Source: Clostridiales bacterium
Lineage (GTDB): Bacteria; Bacillota_A; Clostridia; Oscillospirales; Oscillospiraceae
Reading direction: 5' to 3'
Assembly (NCBI GenBank): GCA_019410105.1
Contig: DXTB01000015.1
Coordinates: 1-10,833, forward strand
DNA length: 10,833 nucleotides
Below the pieces are notes generated by a model. The model was not told the DNA's origin. It searched no databases and saw only the letters and a list, made by a program, of their open reading frames with translations. Made by a program: the position numbers and the translations under genes. Positions 6,759-10,833 of the stretch are shown piece by piece. Each line of letters opens with the position of its first letter. Position 1 is the stretch's first letter.

Positions 6759-8027
6759 TTACTGCTTGTGCGCGGCCATGTAATCCTGGTCATACTTGTG
6801 ATCCTGCAGGGCGAGAATCAGCAGAATCGAAAGGAACGCCAGCCCGGCAAACACGATGTAAGCCACGCTCAGGCTGTTGAACAGCTTCTTGATGAGGCCG
6901 TTGACGGCGAAGTTGCACATGAAGATGATGTTGGTCAGGGGGAACACCACGCTGTTGACCTTGGCGTAGCCCACCCGGCCGAACACAGAGCCGGGGACGG
7001 AGTTCATCAGGGCGGGGGCTGCGGCGCCCAGGAAGCCGATAACCACTAGGGACACCCACACCAGAGGCATCACGCCGCTGATGTTGAAGAGCATGGCCAC
7101 AATATACAGCACGCCGGTGAGCACGCCGGCCTTCTTGATGCCCAGCCTGAACAGGATGCGGCCGAAGATGACCGCGCCAATAATTCCGATGACGGCGATA
7201 GCGCTCATAACACTGACCGCCAGATCGGGGGCAATGCCCACCTCAATGTTGCGGGCCACCAGCTGGGTCATAATGCCCATCTGGGCCAGCATCAGAAAGC
7301 CGGTGGACAGAGCGCACAGCCAGGTCTCCTTGGTGCGCAGCAGCTTGCCGGTGGTCCAGCCGGAGTTGTCCAGCTCGGGGGGCGCGGAGGAGTAGTTGGC
7401 CTTGAACTCGGCCTCGGTGACGTTATCGGGATAGAGGCCCCGCTCCTTGGGGGTATCGCGCAGAAGCGCCATGCCGATCACACCCACCACGGCGGCCACG
7501 CCGCCGCAGATCACAGAGCCCATGGGCATGCCGATCGAGCCCGCCAGGACGTTGAGCAGCGGGACAAAGAGCATGGTTCCAAAGTTGGAGCCCATTGCCA
7601 CGATGCTCATGGCCTGTCCCTGTCTCTTGGGGAACCACATGGCCACCAGAGTACCCACACCCACAAAGGAGCCGGAGCTGAGGCCGCCGCCCACAAAGCA
7701 CATGGCGATTAAGTACATGGGGACATTGACGGCGTTGCAGGCCGCGATATGGCCCAAGCCCGCCAGAATGAGGCAGCCGGCGGCCACTTTGCTGGGGCCG
7801 ATGCGCTGGTTCACCTGCCCTGCTGCGACGGCGATCAGCACGCCGACGATGCCGGCCACGGAGTTCATGGTCAGGATGATGCTTTGATCCACGTTCAGCC
7901 GTTCCGCCACAGCGGGAGAAATGATGTTGGTTCCGTCTGCAAAGAAGCCGCCATTGCTGAAAAACACCAGCAGCCCAAAGATCAGCAATAACCAGCCCCA
8001 GGGTCCAAATCCTCTTTTTTCTCTCAT
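6759..8027 (-). CDS. MFS transporter, organic-acid type, first gene of the operon
   Basis: Twelve-helix major facilitator carrier of 422 residues. The ATG start is preferred because AGGAGG lies ten bases before it; a TTG three codons earlier would leave only one base of spacing. Helices span about 10-190 and 235-408 with a polar central loop (191-233). The loop after helix 4 reads FVGVGTLVAMWFPKRQGQAM (121-140), the usual MFS pattern for monocarboxylate/OFA-like carriers in which a W-F-P-x-x-R-G-x-A motif follows a glycine-rich helix. GQVNQRIGPSK (70-80) is the loop 2-3 motif. It is the first gene behind the divergent promoter, so uptake of the inducing substrate is the natural reading. It is clearly different in sequence from the second MFS gene at 2764-3999, so the two are not a recent duplication and probably carry different compounds. 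Confidence 0.87.
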   Translation of the reverse strand: MREKRGFGPWGWLLLIFGLLVFFSNGGFFADGTNIISPAVAERLNVDQSIILTMNSVAGIVGVLIAVAAGQVNQRIGPSKVAAGCLILAGLGHIAACNAVNVPMYLIAMCFVGGGLSSGSFVGVGTLVAMWFPKRQGQAMSIVAMGSNFGTMLFVPLLNVLAGSIGMPMGSVICGGVAAVVGVIGMALLRDTPKERGLYPDNVTEAEFKANYSSAPPELDNSGWTTGKLLRTKETWLCALSTGFLMLAQMGIMTQLVARNIEVGIAPDLAVSVMSAIAVIGIIGAVIFGRILFRLGIKKAGVLTGVLYIVAMLFNISGVMPLVWVSLVVIGFLGAAAPALMNSVPGSVFGRVGYAKVNSVVFPLTNIIFMCNFAVNGLIKKLFNSLSVAYIVFAGLAFLSILLILALQDHKYDQDYMAAHKQ

Positions 8028-8172
8028 AATACGCAATCCTCCTGAGTGGGGAGCGGATGCCCGCCCGTCATTTCATGAATTGAGTGCGCCGCGCCGTATA
8101 GTCCTGAACCGCCCCTTTCCTTTCCGCGTCCTCTCCTTTTTGTGATTTTTTTAACGCAGGCCCAGTATATCC

Positions 8173-8201
8173 TTTACAGCCGCGTTTGAAAAATATATAA
8201 T
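8173..8201 (+). promoter_or_regulatory. Predicted sigma-70/A promoter for the LysR gene
   Basis: TTTACA and a perfect TATAAT are separated by exactly 17 bases in the AT-rich intergenic region. Transcription would begin near 8208, leaving a leader of about 43 bases before the regulator's start and its GGGAGGG ribosome site (8236-8242). It is the best housekeeping promoter match in this spacer. Confidence 0.72.
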
Positions 8202-8221
8202 CTTTAGAACGGTATAAGCAA
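8192..8221 (-). promoter_or_regulatory. Candidate promoter for the leftward operon
   Basis: On the minus strand TTGCTT (8216-8221) stands 18 bases from TATATT (8192-8197), or 16 bases from the overlapping TATATA. The -35 is a moderate match, as expected for a promoter that needs a LysR activator. It overlaps the rightward regulator promoter, so the two would compete. Transcripts would carry a leader of about 155 bases before the first MFS gene. An alternative -10, TATACT, lies further downstream near 8164-8169 with a weaker -35. Purely pattern-based. Confidence 0.42.
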
Positions 8222-8230
8222 TTTATATAC
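8212..8230. promoter_or_regulatory. Candidate LysR operator palindrome
   Basis: GTATA and TATAC form an inverted repeat with nine bases between the arms, containing the T-N11-A arrangement favoured by LysR-type regulators. It covers the candidate -35 of the leftward operon and lies just after the expected start of the regulator transcript. Binding here could both repress the regulator and control the operon. No binding evidence exists beyond the pattern. Confidence 0.38.
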
Positions 8231-8250
8231 TTACCGGGAGGGAAGTTGGC

Positions 8251-9174
8251 ATGGAACTTTCACAGTTGAGATACTTCATCGCCGTAGCCAAACTGGGCAA
8301 TATGTCCAAGGCCGCCGAGACCCTGTTTGTCTCCCAGCCCAATCTGAGCACCAGCATCTCCCGGTTGGAGGAGGAGGTGGGCGTCCCCCTCTTTGAGCGG
8401 CGGCGGGGCAAGATCGCCCTCAATCAGAACGGCGAGCTGCTGCTGAAAAGCGTGGAGCAGGCCGTTTCACTCCTGGACGCCGGCGTCCAGGCTGTGCGGA
8501 ACCAGCACAGCGGGCGGCCCGAGCCCCTCTCCATCGTCTGCATGACGGACGACACCACCCTCCTGGAGCATTTTCTGCTGGAGCACCCCGAGGTCAACCT
8601 GATCCACCAGCGGGCCGACCTGCCCAACGTCACCAGTCTGCTGGACCGGTGCGAGGTGGATCTGGCCATGACGGTGCTCCCGCCCCCGTCGGAAGAGGTG
8701 GTCTATGAGCGCATCTATGCGTGCAACTTCGGCATGCTCATGCGCCGGGAGCATCCACTGGCCGCCCTGCCTGCGGTAGCCCACCGGGAGCTGGCAGGGG
8801 TACACCTGGCCATCGACGGCTCCCGGGTCAACAAGGAGACCTTCTGCGCCGCGGAGAACAGCAAGTTCGGCCTGACTCCCATCATCGACTACGACGTACG
8901 GCACCTGGACCTTCTCACCTCCCTGGTGGAGTCCAACAACTGTGTCTCCATTGTCCCCGCCGTCAAGTACAAGGAGCTCTCTCTTCAGGGCAAACACCCC
9001 GACCTGGTGTTCCGGGAGTATGCCGACGGCGCGCCCACCGCCTACTGGGGCATCGCCTATAACAAGCGCCGTCCCCTGACGGAGCTGGGCCAGTGCTTCC
9101 GCGCCTTTGTCCAGAGCTACTTCACCTCCATCGACACCCGCTACGCTGACGCCCAGGAGCCTTCCGCCGGCTAA
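8251..9174 (+). CDS. LysR-type transcriptional regulator
   Basis: Regulator of 307 residues, standard length. The N-terminal winged helix-turn-helix is textbook: MELSQLRYFIAVAKLGNMSK opens it, AAETLFVSQPNLSTSISRLE (21-40) is the recognition unit, EEVGVPLFERRRG (41-53) the wing, and a linker helix follows to about residue 85. The remainder is a periplasmic-binding-protein-like effector domain: SIVCMTDDTTLLEHFLLEHPEV is its first strand and helix, and DLAMTVLPPP ends the first lobe. It should sense a small metabolite of the pathway, tune the divergent operon and probably repress itself. The start is supported by GGGAGGG eight bases upstream. Divergent placement next to the first operon gene is the classic arrangement for a LysR activator and its target. 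Its last four bases overlap the end of the convergent dipicolinate synthase fragment. Confidence 0.95.
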   Translation: MELSQLRYFIAVAKLGNMSKAAETLFVSQPNLSTSISRLEEEVGVPLFERRRGKIALNQNGELLLKSVEQAVSLLDAGVQAVRNQHSGRPEPLSIVCMTDDTTLLEHFLLEHPEVNLIHQRADLPNVTSLLDRCEVDLAMTVLPPPSEEVVYERIYACNFGMLMRREHPLAALPAVAHRELAGVHLAIDGSRVNKETFCAAENSKFGLTPIIDYDVRHLDLLTSLVESNNCVSIVPAVKYKELSLQGKHPDLVFREYADGAPTAYWGIAYNKRRPLTELGQCFRAFVQSYFTSIDTRYADAQEPSAG

Positions 9175-9653
9175 CAGTTCAGCCCCGCCCCCGGCATGGC
9201 CAGGGGCGGGGCTGTGTGTTCCCGGCGGGCGGGATAGTGTCCTACCGGCAAGGCGGTGGGCACCGCATTGGCCACCGCCAGTTCCTCCCGGGCAAAGTAG
9301 TCGTGGAGTGTGAGTCCCCGGTCCGCCGCCAGCGCCGCCGTCTGGGGGCCCACCATACCGGCGCAGATCACCTGCCCCGGCCGCAAAGCGTCCAGCACCA
9401 GGGCCAGGGGGTGCTTCCGCCCGGACAGGGGCGCGTTGAGCAGGCTGCCCTCCCCCGCCGCCGGCAGGGGGAGCACCACACAGTCCGCCAGGGCGGCCCC
9501 CTCCAGGCTCTCCTCCATCTCCACCCCGTCCAGCGCGCCCAGCCGCTCCAGCGCATAGGCGTGCACCGTGTGCCCGTCTGCGGCCAGCAGCTCGGCCAGC
9601 TTGGCCTGCCTCATATCGCCCCCCGCCACCCACAAATTCAGTTCATTCCGCAT
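9171..9653 (-). pseudogene. dpaA: Dipicolinate synthase subunit A, truncated to the N-terminal domain
   Basis: Reading frame of 160 residues whose first about 134 match the N-terminal domain of dipicolinate synthase A (SpoVFA/DpaA), which works with subunit B to make spore dipicolinic acid. Landmarks are the VAGGDMRQ nucleotide-site turn (9-16), LAADGHTV (23-30), CVVLPLPAA (58-66), VLDALRPGQVICAGMV (86-101) and the conserved DYFAREELAVANAVPTA (118-134). Full-length proteins are close to 300 residues, and the NAD-binding C-terminal Rossmann domain that follows is absent. The last 26 residues are read from the hairpin and tail of the convergent LysR gene and look unrelated. GGGAGG lies eight bases before the ATG, so a fragment may still be made, but it cannot be a complete enzyme. 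No dpaB follows. The truncation is seen directly; the cause, recombination when the neighbouring operon was joined, is inferred. Confidence 0.72.
9181..9213. terminator. Hairpin terminator candidate after the LysR gene
   Basis: AGCCCCGCCCC and GGGGCGGGGCT form an 11-bp GC-rich stem with an 11-base loop, starting seven bases past the LysR stop. The rightward continuation is GTGTGTT, only partly U-rich, so termination strength is uncertain. The same bases are read as codons by the truncated dpaA frame on the other strand. Confidence 0.6.
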
Positions 9654-9714
9654 GGAATGCGCCTCCCTTCAACGTGACTACTCCCATCGTATTCCCGCGC
9701 CGGAAAAGGGTGCG

Positions 9715-9729
9715 TCCGCCCCGGGCGGA
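9715..9729. repeat. Short GC-rich palindrome upstream of the NSS promoter
   Basis: TCCGCCC and GGGCGGA face each other around a single C, ending eight bases before the -35 element. It may be an operator or chance in GC-rich DNA. No U-run follows it on either strand. Confidence 0.3.
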
Positions 9730-9737
9730 CATTTCCC

Positions 9738-9766
9738 TTGAAAAAAGACGAATTCTGCGGTATAGT
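9738..9766 (+). promoter_or_regulatory. Predicted sigma-70/A promoter for the NSS transporter
   Basis: TTGAAA and TATAGT are separated by exactly 17 bases. Transcription from about 9773 would give a leader of about 30 bases holding AGGAGG (9788-9793), nine bases before the transporter ATG. No matching promoter for the leftward dpaA fragment is visible in this spacer. Confidence 0.7.
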
Positions 9767-9802
9767 AGATCGGATTCTGTTGGAATGAGGAGGAATGGAT
9801 TT

Positions 9803-10833
9803 ATGACGGAAAAGAGGCACCAGTGTGCCTCCAACCTGGGCTTCATCCTGGCCGCAGCCGGCTCTGCGGTGGGCCTGGGCAACATCTGGAAATTTCCCGG
9901 CAAGGTGGGCGCCTACGGCGGCGGCGCCTTCCTGCTGTGTTATCTGCTGATCGTGTTCCTGGTGGGCTTTCCGGTCATGCTGGCGGAGCTGTCCATCGGC
10001 CGGGCCACCCAGAAGAATGTGGTGGGGGCCTTCCGCACTCTGAACCCCCGGTGGCGGTTCGCGGGATACATCGGCATCGTCACCCTGTTTGTCATCCTGT
10101 CCTACTACTGTGTGGTGGGGGGCTGGGTGCTCAAGTATGTCCAGATCTACGCCGCCGGCGCCCACTTCGGCGCCGGGCCGGGCGCCTATGCCGACTACTT
10201 CTCCGCCTTCAGTGCCCGTCCGGTGGAGCCCCTGCTGTGGGGCCTGGGCTTTCTGGTGCTGTGCATCGTGGTGGTGGTGCGGGGCGTGTCCCAGGGCATT
10301 GAGAAGGTGAGCAAGGTGCTCATGCCCCTGCTTTTCCTGCTGCTGGCGGGCCTGGTGGTCTACTCAGTCACCCGCCCCGGCGCGGGGGAGGGCCTGCGCT
10401 TCCTGTTCGGAATCGACCCCGCCAGGCTCAGCGGCGACACCCTGGTGGGCGCATTGGGACAGGCCTTTTTTCCCTGTCCGTGGGCATGGGCATCATGGTG
10501 ACCTACGGCTCCTACGTGCCCAAGTCGGAGAACCTGGCCAAAAGCGCCGGTTGGATCTGCGCGCTGGACACCCTGGTAGCCGTCATGGCCGCCCTGGCCA
10601 TCGTCCCGGTGGTGATGATCACCCAGGGAGAGGAGGGACTGGGCATGGGCGGCGGCTTCGCCTTCATCAGCCTGCCCGCCATGTTTGCCGAGCTGCCCGG
10701 CGGCCGCTTTTTCGGCACGGCCTTCTTCGCCCTGCTCTTCCTGGCCGCCCTCACCAGCGCCATCAGCATCCTGGAGAGCCTGGTGGCCTTTCTCACCGAG
10801 GAATTCCACCTCTCCCGGGCCAGGGCGGCCATC
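9803..10833 (+). pseudogene. Sodium-dependent transporter, NSS/SNF family, frameshifted and partial
   Basis: Membrane symporter that would import an amino acid or related solute with sodium. The ATG has AGGAGG nine bases upstream and is preferred to an upstream in-frame ATG at 9674, which would place the promoter inside the gene. The hallmark first helix AAAGSAVGLGNIWKFPG (17-33) with its unwound sodium/substrate site is present, then FPVMLAELSIGR (56-67), and several helices to residue 223. At a run of six T (10466-10471) the frame goes wrong: it reads PCPWAWASW and stops at 10499-10501. The frame beginning at 10471 continues the family sequence exactly (SLSVGMGIMVTYGSYVPKS, then LAALTSAISILESL) and stays open to the window edge. 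One T fewer than the seven needed explains it. It is either a real inactivating mutation or a sequencing or assembly error. The C-terminal helices lie outside the window. Confidence 0.85.

Noticed and set aside
5525..6880. A long rightward open frame (451 codons) opposite the DUF362 gene, and similar long frames opposite other genes (407-1156, 1425-2819, 2614-3777, 3929-5155).
   Set aside because: Their translations are His/Gly/Val/Ala-rich low-complexity strings typical of the antisense of GC-rich coding sequence, with no domain motifs. The opposite-strand genes have clear families and ribosome sites.
8024..8071. A 15-codon leader frame on the minus strand whose stop overlaps the MFS start as ATGA.
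   Set aside because: The overlap is neat, but there is no ribosome site before its ATG and no run of regulatory codons, so it may be chance. Conservation in orthologous leaders would revive it.
8467..9633. A leftward 388-codon frame across the LysR gene and the dpaA fragment.
   Set aside because: It is the antisense shadow of LysR joined to a wrong frame of dpaA, and it carries no recognisable domain.
9674..9802. A longer N-terminus for the NSS transporter starting at 9674.
   Set aside because: It would place the TTGAAA/TATAGT promoter inside the coding region and adds a basic tail foreign to the family. The ATG at 9803 has AGGAGG and begins right before the conserved first helix.
10466..10471. 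Programmed minus-one frameshifting in the NSS gene.
   Set aside because: The heptamer C-TTT-TTT does not re-pair well in the P site and no bacterial transporter of this family is known to me to use recoding. Mutation or read error is simpler.
1..10833. Mobile elements, integrases, CRISPR repeats, tRNA genes or attachment sites that might explain an acquired operon.
   Set aside because: None could be found by reading both strands. Claims of transfer rest only on the damaged flanking genes.

Overview
The window (about 65% GC in its genes, with AT-rich promoters) looks like the chromosome of a high-GC anaerobic endospore-forming Firmicute of the Oscillospiraceae type (Flavonifractor, Lawsonibacter or Intestinimonas-like). 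The grounds are strong AGGAGG-type ribosome sites, a recognisable piece of dipicolinate synthase A (a spore gene), and a fermentative acyl-CoA gene set with CoA-transferase and thiolase. This taxonomic call is inference from style and gene content only.

Positions 1 to about 8250 hold one long leftward gene cluster, in transcription order: MFS transporter (6759-8027), DUF362 protein (5432-6712), an unrecognised 92-residue protein (5173-5451), a 197-base structured spacer, a short-chain-type 3-hydroxyacyl-CoA/carnitine dehydrogenase-like enzyme (4013-4975), an OFA-like MFS transporter (2764-3999), CoA-transferase subunits A and B (2109-2762, 1446-2096), a FadA-type thiolase (272-1444), and the first 71 codons of a crotonase-family enzyme that leaves the window. 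Gaps inside the cluster are mostly 1 to 57 bases and two genes overlap, so it reads as one operon. A LysR-type regulator (8251-9174) is transcribed away from it across an AT-rich 223-base divergent promoter region. The simplest reading is a LysR-controlled catabolic operon. An organic acid is imported, activated by CoA transfer, oxidised at the beta carbon and cleaved by thiolase (with the crotonase acting as hydratase or C-C hydrolase) to acetyl-CoA. The substrate cannot be read from the sequence; the carnitine-dehydrogenase-like dehydrogenase and an atypical CoA-transferase A subunit argue against plain acetoacetate or butyrate metabolism.

Positions 9171-10833 look like a worn boundary. A dipicolinate synthase A gene keeps its ribosome site and N-terminal domain but loses homology after about residue 134, and its frame ends inside the tail of the LysR gene. 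Next to it, a sodium-dependent (NSS/SNF family) transporter with a good promoter is interrupted by a one-base frameshift in a run of six T. Two damaged genes beside an intact accessory operon suggest that the operon was joined to an older chromosomal region here.

I see no tRNA, rRNA, CRISPR array, transposase or integrase. No gene-free stretch exceeds 300 bases.
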